Positions 8,548 to 17,997 of a stretch of DNA of 64,000 nt are shown here, in pieces. Under the pieces are notes generated by a model, which was given only the letters and a program-made list of their open reading frames with translations, was not told the origin of the DNA and searched no databases. Every line of letters begins with the position of its first letter. Positions within the stretch are counted from its first letter, which is position 1. The translations under genes and the position numbers were made by a program. This DNA comes from an alpha proteobacterium IMCC14465 (GTDB lineage Bacteria; Pseudomonadota; Alphaproteobacteria; RS24). The stretch spans positions 866,690 to 930,689 of the forward strand of contig ALYF01000003.1 of the NCBI GenBank assembly GCA_000293845.2, read 5' to 3'.

Positions 8548-10776
8548 CTACACAGTTTTCATATAATCTGGCAACCAATTTTCATGGATGTCGTGTAGCT
8601 CTTCTACAGATATGTGTATCCGTTGGGCGATTGTCAATTCCGCACCGCCTGTTTTTCCAAGATAGGTGACGGCAAGGCCACTGGCATTGGCCTGTGCGAT
8701 TATTTTATCTGCATCGGCACCCACCAGCACATATCGGCTTTGATCTTCACCAAACCAGAAGCCCATGGTGTTATCATCTTCAATATGGCACCCAATGTGA
8801 TTTGACAGACACATCTCTGCCAACGCTACAAGAAGCCCGCCATCCGACACATCATGAACCGCACTGACAAGACCGTTATCAATCATATCGCGCACAAATT
8901 CACCGTGCTTACGTTCAAGGTCGAGATCAACTGATGGGGGCGCATAGATTGTGTCGTCTTGCATCACAAAACGCTGAAACAGTGAACATCCCAGATGACC
9001 TTTGGTTGCGCCGAGAACGAAAATATATTGGTCAGCTTGTGTGAAGGCGTTGCCGACAGCTTTTTCAAAATCTTTAATCAGCCCCACGCCGCCAATCGCC
9101 GGGGTCGGGTTTATACCTTGTCCGTTGGTTTCATTATAAAGCGAGACATTGCCGGAAACCACGGGGAAGTCTAAAGCCTCACAGGCCGCGCCCATGCCTT
9201 CAAGACATTCAACAAATTGCCCCATAATTTCAGGGCGTTCGGGATTGCCGAAATTCAAGCAATTGGTAATCGCCAATGGGGTTGCGCCTGTCGCGCTGAT
9301 ATTGCGATAGGCCTCGGCAACGGCTTGCTTGCCCCCTTCAATGGGCTGAGCAAGGCAATAGCGCGGATTAACATCGGTAGAAATAGCCAGAGCTTTTTTG
9401 GTGCCATGCACGCGCACCAGCGCCGCATCCCCGCCGGGACCAGCCAATGTATCGCCCATCACCATGCTGTCATATTGCTCATAAATCCAGCGACGCGAGG
9501 CGATTTCGCTACACCCCATTAGGGTTTTAAGCGCTTCACTTATATCTGTTTCATCCGCGTGCGCCGTGTCGATTTGTGGGGCTGGCAGGGCAGGTGGAGT
9601 GGGGGTGAATGGACGGTCATATTCAGGCGCGCCATCGGCAAGAGGGCCAAGCGGCATATCCGCAATCATTCTGCCTTCATGATGAACCACCATGCGTCCA
9701 GTGTCGGTGAGTGTTCCCACAACAGCAAAATCCAGCCCCCAGCGCAAGAATATCGCCTCTGCTTCAGGTTCTCTGCCGGGCTTCAACACCATTAACATGC
9801 GCTCTTGGCTTTCAGAGAGAAGCATCTCATAGCCCGTCATATGGGTTTCACGGCAGGGGACTTTATCGAGGTTGAGCTCAATACCGACGCCGCCCTTATC
9901 TGCCATTTCCACGGAAGAAGATGTCAGCCCTGCCGCGCCCATATCCTGAATGGCGATAATGGCATCGGATGCCATGAGTTCCTGACAGGCTTCCAGCAAT
10001 AATTTTTCAGTAAACGGGTCACCGACCTGAACGGTTGGGCGTTTTTCTTCGGATGCATCATCAAACTCTGCCGAGGCCATGGTCGCGCCGTGAATGCCAT
10101 CGCGTCCGGTTTTGGAGCCGACATAAACTACTGGCGCACCAATCCCCGTTGCGGCGGCATAGAAAATTTTGTCCGTGCGTGCGAGGCCGACACACATCGC
10201 ATTGACAAGAATATTGCCATTGTAACAGCTGTCAAAATTAACTTCACCACCAACCGTTGGAACCCCCATACAATTGCCATAACCCCCAATACCGTGAACA
10301 ACACCTGCAACAAGATGTCGGGTTTTGGGGTGGCTAGGATCACCAAAGCGCAGGGCGTTCATATTCGCAACCGGACGTGCGCCCATTGTGAAAACATCAC
10401 GCATAATGCCGCCAACACCCGTTGCCGCCCCCTGATAGGGTTCGATGAATGATGGGTGATTATGGCTTTCCATTTTAAAGACAGCCGCGTCACCGTCACC
10501 AATATCAATGACCCCCGCATTTTCGCCGGGGCCTTGAATAACCTGAGGCCCGGATACGGGAAGTTTTTTAAGCCATTTACGAGAGGATTTATATGAGCAG
10601 TGCTCCGACCACATGACCGAAAAAACACCCAGTTCGGTCATGTTTGGGGTGCGGCCCATATGGGCGACAACTTTTTCGTATTCATCCGGCTTCAGCCCAT
10701 GTTCGGCAACAATCTCAGGCGTGATTTCCGTGTCGTTAATATGTGTGGTTTCTGAAGGGGTCATATCTTCACTCAT
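8548..10776 (-). CDS. purL: phosphoribosylformylglycinamidine synthase, PurL subunit
   Basis: This is the small-type PurL (742 aa), the ATP-dependent subunit of FGAM synthase in purine synthesis. It works with PurQ (ammonia from glutamine) and PurS (assembly). Landmarks include [14 protein letters not shown] near the N terminus, the [20 protein letters not shown] segment, and two AIRS-type halves, the second with [10 protein letters not shown]. The start codon overlaps the purQ stop as ATGA, so the two are coupled. Operon order on the minus strand is purC, purS, purQ, purL. Confidence 0.98.
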   Translation of the reverse strand: MSEDMTPSETTHINDTEITPEIVAEHGLKPDEYEKVVAHMGRTPNMTELGVFSVMWSEHCSYKSSRKWLKKLPVSGPQVIQGPGENAGVIDIGDGDAAVFKMESHNHPSFIEPYQGAATGVGGIMRDVFTMGARPVANMNALRFGDPSHPKTRHLVAGVVHGIGGYGNCMGVPTVGGEVNFDSCYNGNILVNAMCVGLARTDKIFYAAATGIGAPVVYVGSKTGRDGIHGATMASAEFDDASEEKRPTVQVGDPFTEKLLLEACQELMASDAIIAIQDMGAAGLTSSSVEMADKGGVGIELNLDKVPCRETHMTGYEMLLSESQERMLMVLKPGREPEAEAIFLRWGLDFAVVGTLTDTGRMVVHHEGRMIADMPLGPLADGAPEYDRPFTPTPPALPAPQIDTAHADETDISEALKTLMGCSEIASRRWIYEQYDSMVMGDTLAGPGGDAALVRVHGTKKALAISTDVNPRYCLAQPIEGGKQAVAEAYRNISATGATPLAITNCLNFGNPERPEIMGQFVECLEGMGAACEALDFPVVSGNVSLYNETNGQGINPTPAIGGVGLIKDFEKAVGNAFTQADQYIFVLGATKGHLGCSLFQRFVMQDDTIYAPPSVDLDLERKHGEFVRDMIDNGLVSAVHDVSDGGLLVALAEMCLSNHIGCHIEDDNTMGFWFGEDQSRYVLVGADADKIIAQANASGLAVTYLGKTGGAELTIAQRIHISVEELHDIHENWLPDYMKTV

Positions 10777-11441
10777 GATAGAGCCTCCACCAGTCCCGTA
10801 AATATGCGCTTGCCATCCTCACCGCCCAATGCTGTTTCCGCACGGCGTTCAGGGTGGGGCATCATGCCAAGCACGCGGCCTGAGGCATCACAAATACCGG
10901 CAATGTTTTTGCAGGCACCATTCGGGTTGTCATCTGGTGCATAGGAAAGCACAATTCTTCCTTCACCAGCGAGTTCGTCGAGCGTTGCGTCATCAGCGAA
11001 ATAATTACCTTCATTATGTGCAACGGGAATGACCACCTCTTCACCCTGCTGATACTGCCCTGTAAAAGGGGTTGAGTTATTATTGATAACCAAATGCGTG
11101 TTACGGCAAACGAAGTTTAAGGCCGCATTGCGCATCAAAACCCCGGGGAGCAGGCCGCATTCTGTCAGCACTTGAAACCCGTTACAAATGCCAAGAACCG
11201 CCGCGCCTTTTTGAGCCTTTAAAACGACTTCTTTCATAATCGGGCTGTTTGCTGCCATGGAACCACAGCGCAGATAATCGCCATATGAAAACCCGCCAGG
11301 TAGGACAATCACATCACTATCTGGTAAGTCGCTATCGCCGTGCCAGACCATGTTTGGTTTCTTGCCGGTTGCCGCTTCAAGACAGACGGCAACATCGCGG
11401 TCGCAGTTTGAGCCGGGAAAAACAATGACTGACGCTTGCAT
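10773..11441 (-). CDS. purQ: phosphoribosylformylglycinamidine synthase, PurQ glutaminase subunit
   Basis: PurQ is a class I glutamine amidotransferase that supplies ammonia to PurL. It has the nucleophile elbow GICNGFQVL with the catalytic Cys and a C-terminal MMPHPERR with the catalytic His. The start FPGSNCDRD is typical. At 222 aa it is of normal size. It follows purS by 2 bases and overlaps purL by 4. Confidence 0.97.
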   Translation of the reverse strand: MQASVIVFPGSNCDRDVAVCLEAATGKKPNMVWHGDSDLPDSDVIVLPGGFSYGDYLRCGSMAANSPIMKEVVLKAQKGAAVLGICNGFQVLTECGLLPGVLMRNAALNFVCRNTHLVINNNSTPFTGQYQQGEEVVIPVAHNEGNYFADDATLDELAGEGRIVLSYAPDDNPNGACKNIAGICDASGRVLGMMPHPERRAETALGGEDGKRIFTGLVEALS

Positions 11442-11443
11442 GC

Positions 11444-11692
11444 CTAATCCGCCGGATTTAATTGAATGTCGTAGTTTTCAATAACCGTATTGGCGAGAAG
11501 CTTCTCACACATTTCGGTAATTTGCTTTTCAGCTTCCTCAGGCGTATCGGCGTCAATATCAAGCTCTATCAGCTTGCCTTGTCTGACGTCATTCACGCCC
11601 GTAAAGCCAAGTTGCCCAAGAGATTTTTCTATAGCTTTGCCTTGGGGGTCCAATACGCCGTGTTTCAAAGTGATTTTAACTGTCGCCTTCAT
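11444..11692 (-). CDS. purS: phosphoribosylformylglycinamidine synthase, PurS subunit
   Basis: An 82-aa PurS that bridges PurL and PurQ. It shows the standard start VKITLKHGVLDPQGKAIE and the GFTGVNDVRQGKLIEL core. The stop is 2 bases before purQ. The gap to purC (11693-11727) is AT-rich, with a repeated ttaatc motif and no terminator. Confidence 0.97.
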   Translation of the reverse strand: MKATVKITLKHGVLDPQGKAIEKSLGQLGFTGVNDVRQGKLIELDIDADTPEEAEKQITEMCEKLLANTVIENYDIQLNPAD

Positions 11693-11727
11693 AATGAACT
11701 TTCGAAATTAATTTTTAATCAGAACAT

Positions 11728-12495
11728 TTAATCTTTAATCAAAACTGGCCCTGATGACCCGCTTTGGCCTTCGCGCGAGATTAAGCCAAGACGTGCCGCA
11801 ACTTCCTGATAGGCATTGAGCAGCCCCCCTAAATCTTGACGGAAACGGTCTTTATCCAGCTTGTCGCCTGTCTTAACATCCCAAAGGCGGCAATTGTCAG
11901 GGCTAATCTCATCCGCTAGGACAATACGCATGGACTCTTCTTCCCAGACCCGCCCGAATTCTAGTTTAAAGTCGACCAGTCGAATGCCGACAGCACTGAA
12001 CATGCCACACATGAAATCATTAATGCGAAGCGCAAGACCAGAGACCTCTTCGATTTCCTGCGGTGTTGCCCAGCCAAAAGTCGTGATGTGATCTTCCGAA
12101 ATCATCGGGTCGCCAAGCGCGTCATCTTTATAATAATACTCGACTAATGTACGGGGCAGATGCGTGCCTTCCTCAAGACCCAGCCGCTTAACCAGCGAAC
12201 CGGCTGCAAAATTACGCACCACAACTTCAATCGGAATAACATCGACTTCCTGAACAAGCTGTTCGCGCATATTCAAAGCTTTAATGAAATGTGTGGGGAT
12301 GCCCAGATTATCAAGCTGGATGAAAATATGTTCGGAAATGCGGTTATTCAAAACGCCTTTGCCCTCAATCACCTCATGTTTTTGAGCGTTAAAAGCGGTC
12401 GCGTCATCTTTGAAATGTTGAATAATCGTCCCTGGCTCAGGCCCTTGATAAAGTATCTTGGCTTTGCCTTCATAAAGTTTTTTTCTCTGGGACAT
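11728..12495 (-). CDS. purC: phosphoribosylaminoimidazole-succinocarboxamide synthase
   Basis: PurC joins CAIR and aspartate using ATP to give SAICAR. It begins [13 protein letters not shown], includes [14 protein letters not shown] and [15 protein letters not shown], and has the SAICAR signature [10 protein letters not shown] followed by [14 protein letters not shown]. Length 255 aa. It is the first gene of purCSQL, and its promoter should lie in 12496-12622. Confidence 0.98.
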   Translation of the reverse strand: MSQRKKLYEGKAKILYQGPEPGTIIQHFKDDATAFNAQKHEVIEGKGVLNNRISEHIFIQLDNLGIPTHFIKALNMREQLVQEVDVIPIEVVVRNFAAGSLVKRLGLEEGTHLPRTLVEYYYKDDALGDPMISEDHITTFGWATPQEIEEVSGLALRINDFMCGMFSAVGIRLVDFKLEFGRVWEEESMRIVLADEISPDNCRLWDVKTGDKLDKDRFRQDLGGLLNAYQEVAARLGLISREGQSGSSGPVLIKD

Positions 12496-12509
12496 CAGAT
12501 TTCCAATTC

Positions 12510-12531
12510 ACTGCTAATTTACTGCTAATTT
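12510..12531. repeat. 11-base tandem duplication
   Basis: ACTGCTAATTT occurs twice head to tail directly upstream of purC. A looser third copy (atactgccaattcac) follows a few bases later. It lies in the purC promoter region, and its effect is unknown. Confidence 0.7.
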
Positions 12532-12622
12532 TCTGGGCCAATATACTGCCAATTCACAGTATGAAAAAAATAAACCTGCTAGATGATTCTAACAATCCTA
12601 ACAGTGTGGAACGATCGCCGGA

Positions 12623-13909
12623 TTAGTCAAAAACCCGTGCAAAAATATCGTCTACATGCTTGAAGTGATAATCGAGGTTGAAAAGAGCTTCCAATTCCGC
12701 ATCACTCAGCGTGACCTCTTCATCTGCCTTTAACAAATCCAAAAACTGACCTTCGCCGCGCCATACCGGCATCGCGTTTTGCTGCACAATACGATAAGCA
12801 TCTTCTCGGCTTGTACCAGCTTGCGTCAGCGCCAATAAGACACGTTGTGAATGGACAAGGCCACCAAGCAAATCGAGGTTTTTTTGCATTTGCTCGGGGT
12901 AAACCAAGAGCTTTTCAACGACACCTGTCAGGCGCGCCAGCCCAAAATCAAGCGTGATGGTGGCATCAGGCCCAATCATGCGTTCGACTGAGGAATGAGA
13001 GATATCACGCTCATGCCACAGGGCGACATTTTCCATTGCCGGCATTGCCATGCCGCGCACCAAACGCGCGAGACCGGTCAGGTTTTCGGTCAAGATAGGG
13101 TTGCGCTTATGCGGCATAGCGGACGAACCTTTTTGCCCGGGAGAAAAATATTCCTCGGCTTCAAGCACTTCGGTTCTTTGTAGATGACGGATTTCAACAG
13201 CCAGACGCTCCATGGTTGAGGCAATAACGCCGAGTGTTGCGAAAAACATGGCATGCCTGTCGCGTGGAATAACCTGCGTGGAAATCGGTTCTACTGTTAG
13301 CCCCATAGCTTTGGCGACATGGGCTTCAACGGCGGGGTCGATATTGGCGAAAGTCCCAACTGCGCCTGAAATCGCACAGACCGCAATTTCTTCGCGCGCC
13401 GCGAGGAGGCGGGTTTTGCATCTTTCAAATTCAGCATAGGCTTGCGCCATTTTAAGGCCAAATGTTGTCGGTTCAGCGTGAATGCCGTGACTGCGCCCGA
13501 TACAGGGCGTCATTTTATGTTCCATGGCTCTGGTTTTTAACGCCGCAAGCAGCGCATCTAAATCAGCAAGCAGAATATCCGCAGCACGGGTCAGTTGGAC
13601 GTTAAAGCATGTATCGAGGACATCAGAAGACGTCATGCCTTGATGAACAAAGCGCGCTTCTTCACCGACATGCTCGGCAAGGCTGGTCAAAAAGGCGATA
13701 ACGTCATGTTTGACTTCGCGTTCAATCTCGTCAATTCGGTCAACGTCAAATGCGCCTTTTTCGCGGACGGCTTTAGCCGCTTCAGCTGGGACTATGCCCA
13801 AATCTGCCATAGCGTCCATGGCATGTGTTTCAATGTCTAGCCAGATTGAAAAGCGGGTTTCTGGTTCCCAGATTTTGACCATTTCGGGTCGTGCGTAACG
13901 CGGTATCAT
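12623..13909 (-). CDS. purB: adenylosuccinate lyase
   Basis: PurB cleaves SAICAR and adenylosuccinate, releasing fumarate. The fumarase/aspartase superfamily signature GSSAMPHKRNP is present in the last third, with the catalytic-site segments TSSDVLDTCFN and GRSHGIHAEPTTFG. The size of 428 aa fits the bacterial type starting MIPRYARPEM. It lies upstream of purCSQL on the same strand, with its own promoter region (13910-13976). Confidence 0.97.
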   Translation of the reverse strand: MIPRYARPEMVKIWEPETRFSIWLDIETHAMDAMADLGIVPAEAAKAVREKGAFDVDRIDEIEREVKHDVIAFLTSLAEHVGEEARFVHQGMTSSDVLDTCFNVQLTRAADILLADLDALLAALKTRAMEHKMTPCIGRSHGIHAEPTTFGLKMAQAYAEFERCKTRLLAAREEIAVCAISGAVGTFANIDPAVEAHVAKAMGLTVEPISTQVIPRDRHAMFFATLGVIASTMERLAVEIRHLQRTEVLEAEEYFSPGQKGSSAMPHKRNPILTENLTGLARLVRGMAMPAMENVALWHERDISHSSVERMIGPDATITLDFGLARLTGVVEKLLVYPEQMQKNLDLLGGLVHSQRVLLALTQAGTSREDAYRIVQQNAMPVWRGEGQFLDLLKADEEVTLSDAELEALFNLDYHFKHVDDIFARVFD

Positions 13910-13976
13910 AATTATGTCTCCAGACCAGCGATTTACCAGATTGGCTTAAGATTCTCCAGCCAAAATAGAGTTCTAT

Positions 13977-14678
13977 CTACAAAATCCCCTCGGATTTAAA
14001 ACTGTACTCACTCCCACGGGCAATAATCAAATGGTCATGCAGAACGATGCCAAGACTTTTGCTGATATCATCTAGCTGTTTTGTCATCTGAATATCTGCT
14101 TTGGAAGGTGTCGGGTCACCACTGGGGTGATTATGTACGATAATCATAGCCGATGCCGATAATGCCAAGGCCCGTTTCATCACCTCACGCGGATAGACGG
14201 GCGTATAATCTTCGGTGCCTGTGCTGAGGACTTCATCGGCGATAAGTTGGTTTTGTCTATCAAGAAACAAGGCTCGGAATTCTTCAATTTGTTTTTCAGC
14301 CATAGCCGTGCGGCAATAAACAACCAAATCATCCCATGATTTAAGCGCCTGTCGTCTGATGATGCGGCTTTGCCCGACTTTTTGTGCGGTACTTTCAACA
14401 ATTTTTAATTCCGTTATCACATTTTCGGAAATGCCTTTAACCTCGCGCAATAAATCCACATCGGCGGATAAAACACCAGAGAGGTCGCCAAATTTTTGGA
14501 TGAGGTCTTTTGCAAGGGGTTTGACATCGCGCCTTGGTATGGCTCTGAACATCACCAGCTCAAGCATTTCGTAATCTTGCATAGCTGCCGCCCCGCCATT
14601 TCTAAATCTTTGGCGAAGCCTGTCTCTGTGTCCTTTATAATGTTGGTCGGCTGATTTTTGTTGTTTTTCTTTTGCCAA
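13977..14678 (-). CDS. radC: RadC family protein (JAB1/MPN metalloprotease fold)
   Basis: The protein has an N-terminal HhH-like region (KDLIQKFGDLSGVLSADVDLLREVKGIS) and a C-terminal JAB domain with the zinc-binding motif HNHPSGDPTPSKAD and an upstream catalytic Glu. The length of 233 aa is usual. Despite the name, its biochemical role is unsettled and a role in recombination is not established. It is 8 bases from map, so the two are probably cotranscribed. Confidence 0.95.
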   Translation of the reverse strand: MAKEKQQKSADQHYKGHRDRLRQRFRNGGAAAMQDYEMLELVMFRAIPRRDVKPLAKDLIQKFGDLSGVLSADVDLLREVKGISENVITELKIVESTAQKVGQSRIIRRQALKSWDDLVVYCRTAMAEKQIEEFRALFLDRQNQLIADEVLSTGTEDYTPVYPREVMKRALALSASAMIIVHNHPSGDPTPSKADIQMTKQLDDISKSLGIVLHDHLIIARGSEYSFKSEGIL

Positions 14679-14686
14679 AATGAACC

Positions 14687-15517
14687 TTAATGCGAAGGGG
14701 TTTGATGCGGTTGATGAAGCCCTTTAGGGGACTCGGTAAATATCTCACACCCATCCGGCGTCACGCCTATTGAATGTTCATATTGCGCGGAGAGAGACCG
14801 ATCACGGGTTACTGCGGTCCATCCATCTGAAAGTATTTTCACGCCCGGCTTGCCCAGATTAAGCATAGGCTCAACGGTAAAAATCATGCCGGGCTTTAAC
14901 GCCATCCCTTCGCCGGGTAGGCCGTAATGTAAAATATTGGGGGCGTCATGAAAAACCTGCCCAAGACCGTGACCACAAAAATCCCTGACAATAGCCATGC
15001 GTAGACCCTCGGCATGAGACTGTATCGCTGCGCCGACATCGCCAAGCGTTGCCCCGGGGCGTACCGCGTCCAGACCTGCCATCATAGACTCATAGGTCGC
15101 ATCCATGAGTTTTTTAGCGCGAATAGGGACGTCACCCAGCGCGAACATGCGGCTATGGTCGCCATGCCAGCCGTCAAATATAAGCGTCACATCCACATTC
15201 ATAATATCGCCATCCTTCAGCACACGCTCGCCCGGTATGCCATGACACACAACATGATTAATGGAAGTACAGATAGATTTTTTAAAGCCGCGATAATTCA
15301 ACGGTGCCGGTACAGCCTTATGGTCGAGTATAAATTCATAGGCAAGTTTGTCGAGGCTGTCTGTCGTGACGCCGGGTTTGGTGAAATCCGCAAGCATATC
15401 AATGCATTCAGCAGCCATTTTCCCAACCTTGCGCATGCCATCAAACGCTTCTGAGCCGTGAAGCTTTATTTGACCGTTATTCAGAAGCGGCGCGCGGGAG
15501 GCGTCAATGTAATTCAT
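14687..15517 (-). CDS. map: type I methionine aminopeptidase
   Basis: Map removes the initiator methionine from new proteins using two metal ions. The metal ligands can be placed: NVDVTLIFDGWHGDHSRMF (two Asp), CGHGLGQVFHDAPN (His), FTVEPML (Glu) and AQYEHSIGVTPDG (Glu). At 276 aa it is slightly longer than the E. coli form, mainly at the C terminus, which is rich in His and Pro (GLHQPHQTPSH). It heads the map-radC unit. Confidence 0.96.
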   Translation of the reverse strand: MNYIDASRAPLLNNGQIKLHGSEAFDGMRKVGKMAAECIDMLADFTKPGVTTDSLDKLAYEFILDHKAVPAPLNYRGFKKSICTSINHVVCHGIPGERVLKDGDIMNVDVTLIFDGWHGDHSRMFALGDVPIRAKKLMDATYESMMAGLDAVRPGATLGDVGAAIQSHAEGLRMAIVRDFCGHGLGQVFHDAPNILHYGLPGEGMALKPGMIFTVEPMLNLGKPGVKILSDGWTAVTRDRSLSAQYEHSIGVTPDGCEIFTESPKGLHQPHQTPSH

Positions 15518-15626
15518 CTTATGTTTCCAGAATGATTATTCATGGTTGTTCATATTGATTATTTGCAGATTACACAATGAGATATAAGAATGCGACATAA
15601 ATTGGTAAAGAAGTGGTTTTTCGGGC

Positions 15627-15655
15627 TTTAGTCGTCGCAAGCAAAGTGCTATAGG
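15627..15655 (+). promoter_or_regulatory. predicted sigma-70 type promoter for tRNA-Leu
   Basis: TTTAGT and TATAGG are separated by exactly 17 bases, about 30 bases ahead of the tRNA. No other plus-strand gene starts here. Confidence 0.5.
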
Positions 15656-15683
15656 ACGTGTCTGTTTACCTAGCAATGAGCTT

Positions 15684-15770
15684 GGCCCCCTGGTGGAAGT
15701 GGTAGACACAGCAGACTTAAAATCTGCGGCCGAATGAGGCGTGCCGGTTCAAGTCCGGCGGGGGCCACCA
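15684..15770 (+). tRNA. tRNA-Leu (TAA)
   Basis: A full 87-base cloverleaf. The acceptor GGCCCCC pairs with GGGGGCC, the anticodon stem GCAGA/TCTGC holds loop CTTAAAA (anticodon TAA), there is a long variable arm as expected for leucine, a T arm GCCGG/CCGGC, and an encoded ACCA end. A short T-run follows at 15772-15780. Confidence 0.97.
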
Positions 15771-15811
15771 CTTTTTTCTTACATTGAATGGGTTTTTTGT
15801 AATTGAAAAGC

Positions 15812-15889
15812 CGGGTTGTGTTCATCCCAATAGATATGGTGATTTCCTGCTTATTCCCTTAAACGGTTTTTTATTCCGCAGGCAACCCG
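15812..15889 (-). other. possible structured 3' region of the valine operon
   Basis: CGGGTTG (15812-15818) is complementary to CAACCCG (15883-15889), and CCTGC (15846-15850) to GCAGG (15878-15882). The two 3' halves are contiguous, so a 12-bp bulged stem can form between tRNA-Leu and mmsB. It could help end the minus-strand operon, but no clean T tract supports an intrinsic terminator. Confidence 0.3.
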
Positions 15890-15924
15890 ACATTATTATG
15901 TCCCGAAATTAGTGCAGATTTTAT

Positions 15925-16797
15925 TTACAGCGTTTCGATAATGCCGGAGAAATCTTTGACGTCGCCGCCATTATCGCAAAAGGCCTGATACATTTCGGCG
16001 GCGTGGCTGCCAAACGGAATATTAGCGCCACTGGCTTGTGCGGATTCCAGCGCCAGTTTCAAATCTTTCAGCATCATCGCGCCGGCAAAGCCTGGTTGAT
16101 AATCACGATTGGATGGCGCGGCTGGCACAGGGCCAGGGACGGGGCAATAGCTGGTCATTGACCAACTTTGACCGGAGGCCTGAGATGAAATGTCAAAAAA
16201 GTTTTGCGCGTTGAGACCAAGCTTTTCAGCCATTTTAAAAGTCTCGCACGTGCCAATCATGGTGATGGCAAGCAACATATTATTGCAAATTTTAGCCGCC
16301 TGTCCCGCCCCGAAACTGCCGGCGAGCAACGTCGCTTTTGACATTGGCTCAAGTGCGTCTTGCACAGCGGTGAAGTTTTCTTCCTCGCAGCCGACCATAA
16401 AGGCCAGCGTGCCGCCATCAGCCGCCGCTGTGCCGCCTGATACGGGGGCGTCAGCAGATTTGAAACCGGCTTCCTGACACATATTGGCGACTGTCTTGGC
16501 GCTTTCAACATCAATGGTCGAGCAATCAATTAGCAGCGCGCCGCTTTTGGCATTTGGGAGAATTTCTGTCTCGTATAGGCCACAGACATGCTTTCCAGCA
16601 GGGAGCATGGTGAGAACGATATCAGACTGCGCGATGGCATCTGCGGCACTTGTGGCAGCCTCACAGCCATTTTCAACGGCGCGGGCAACGGCATCTGCGG
16701 AGAGGTCAAACGCAAGAACTTTGCGCCCGGCTTTGGCCTGATTGGCCGCCATGCCTGATCCCATATTTCCTAATCCAATAAAGGCTATCGTTGTCAT
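15925..16797 (-). CDS. mmsB: 3-hydroxyisobutyrate dehydrogenase
   Basis: This enzyme oxidises 3-hydroxyisobutyrate to methylmalonate semialdehyde with NAD in valine breakdown. The Rossmann start FIGLGNMGSGMAANQAKAG, the substrate-binding DAPVSGGTAAADGGTL, and the catalytic-lysine helix GQAAKICNNMLLA are all present. Length 290 aa. It is the last gene of the valine operon, after the hydrolase that makes its substrate and together with the semialdehyde dehydrogenase that uses its product. Confidence 0.95.
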   Translation of the reverse strand: MTTIAFIGLGNMGSGMAANQAKAGRKVLAFDLSADAVARAVENGCEAATSAADAIAQSDIVLTMLPAGKHVCGLYETEILPNAKSGALLIDCSTIDVESAKTVANMCQEAGFKSADAPVSGGTAAADGGTLAFMVGCEEENFTAVQDALEPMSKATLLAGSFGAGQAAKICNNMLLAITMIGTCETFKMAEKLGLNAQNFFDISSQASGQSWSMTSYCPVPGPVPAAPSNRDYQPGFAGAMMLKDLKLALESAQASGANIPFGSHAAEMYQAFCDNGGDVKDFSGIIETL

Positions 16798-16827
16798 TTT
16801 TCCCTCCGGTAAACTTATACTTCAAGT

Positions 16828-16873
16828 GGTACCCATTATCTCAATTGGTACCCATTATCTCAATTGGTACCCA
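16828..16873. repeat. 19-base tandem repeat at the 3' end of the hydrolase gene
   Basis: GGTACCCATTATCTCAATT is present twice without a mismatch (16828-16846 and 16847-16865), followed by an 8-base partial copy (GGTACCCA). Because 19 is not a multiple of three, the second copy shifts frame and provides the TGA stop at 16841-16843. Confidence 0.95.
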
Positions 16874-17989
16874 GGCCTTATCAGCAGGCAGGGGTTCAAA
16901 TACGGCATCAATATCGGCATCCGGCACATCGGCAATGCTGGCATAACGCCATTTTGGGGCATTGTCTTTATCCAGAATAACCGCCCGAACGCCTTCATGA
17001 AATTCAGGATCCATCACAATGCGCGATACGACCGCATATTCCATCGCCATATTATCTGCGAAATCTGCCATCGCGCCACCCAGACGGATTTGCTTGAGCG
17101 CCACCTTCACCGATTGTGGTGACTTGGTTGCGAGCGTGGCCAGCTGTTTGGCTTCCCACAAGTCATCAGATGATGCATCAGGTGATGCGCCTTCGCGTTT
17201 TGATTTCTCGTCTTCCAATTTTGCGACAATTTCTTCTGCGCGGTTAAACGCAAAGCAGGTGTCTATTTTGGCGCGTGTCTCGCTGTCAAGCTGGACGGGC
17301 GCGCCGGGGTCTTGGTGTTTTTCATCCAGTAAATCAGCAGGGTTTTTGTCTGCCGCGAGACCTTCAGCAATATGCGCGCGAACGCTATCAAGCTGGTCGG
17401 TCGTGACATAATGCGTCGCAATGCCAGCGGCAAAACTGTCAGCAGATTTCAGTCGGTTGCCGGTCATGGCGAGCCAAGCGCCAAGCTCGCCGTCAAGGCG
17501 CGGCAAAAACCAGCCGCCGCCGACATCCGGCATAAGGGCAATGCCTGTTTCCGGCATGGCAAAAACGGTGTTCTCGGTAGCGATACGAAAAGCGCCGTGA
17601 ACGGAAATCCCGACACCGCCGCCCATCGTCACACCATCCATCACCGCAAATACGGGCTTTGGATAGGTTTTGAGCAAATGATTCAACTGATATTCGAGGC
17701 GGAAAAAGGCGCAGGCTTCCGTGCCGTCGCTTTGTCCACTCTCTGAGAGCATTCTGATGTCGCCGCCTGCGCAAAAGCCGCGTGTTTCCGGCTGGTGATC
17801 AATCCATATAGCTTTGACTGTGTCATCCGACCGCCATGCCATCAGCGCATCTATCATCAGAGCGCACATATTGTAGTTCAGGGAATGCAAGGCACCCGGT
17901 CGGTTCAAGGTCAAGCGACCCAGAGGTGCTTCAAGGCGGCAAATGACCTCATCTTGGCCTAAAATTTGATTTGAACTTTCGTTAGGCAT
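16841..17989 (-). CDS. 3-hydroxyisobutyryl-CoA hydrolase (enoyl-CoA hydratase superfamily)
   Basis: It hydrolyses 3-hydroxyisobutyryl-CoA in valine catabolism. The crotonase fold is clear: an oxyanion-hole segment GFCAGGDIRML, then AVMDGVTMGGGVGISVHG, and the hydrolase-type AMPETGIALMPDVGGGWFLPRL with the catalytic Glu and Asp. A C-terminal extension typical of the HIBCH branch is present (382 aa in total). The last residues (IEIMGTN) are encoded by a 19-base tandem duplication, so the natural C terminus was changed by it. It lies between the acyl-CoA dehydrogenase and mmsB. Confidence 0.93.
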   Translation of the reverse strand: MPNESSNQILGQDEVICRLEAPLGRLTLNRPGALHSLNYNMCALMIDALMAWRSDDTVKAIWIDHQPETRGFCAGGDIRMLSESGQSDGTEACAFFRLEYQLNHLLKTYPKPVFAVMDGVTMGGGVGISVHGAFRIATENTVFAMPETGIALMPDVGGGWFLPRLDGELGAWLAMTGNRLKSADSFAAGIATHYVTTDQLDSVRAHIAEGLAADKNPADLLDEKHQDPGAPVQLDSETRAKIDTCFAFNRAEEIVAKLEDEKSKREGASPDASSDDLWEAKQLATLATKSPQSVKVALKQIRLGGAMADFADNMAMEYAVVSRIVMDPEFHEGVRAVILDKDNAPKWRYASIADVPDADIDAVFEPLPADKAWVPIEIMGTN

Positions 17990-17997
17990 GCTTATCC

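Noticed and set aside
16828..16873. CRISPR-like array
   Set aside because: The copies are directly adjacent without spacers, only two and a half units long, and no cas gene is near. The same holds for 52940-52985.
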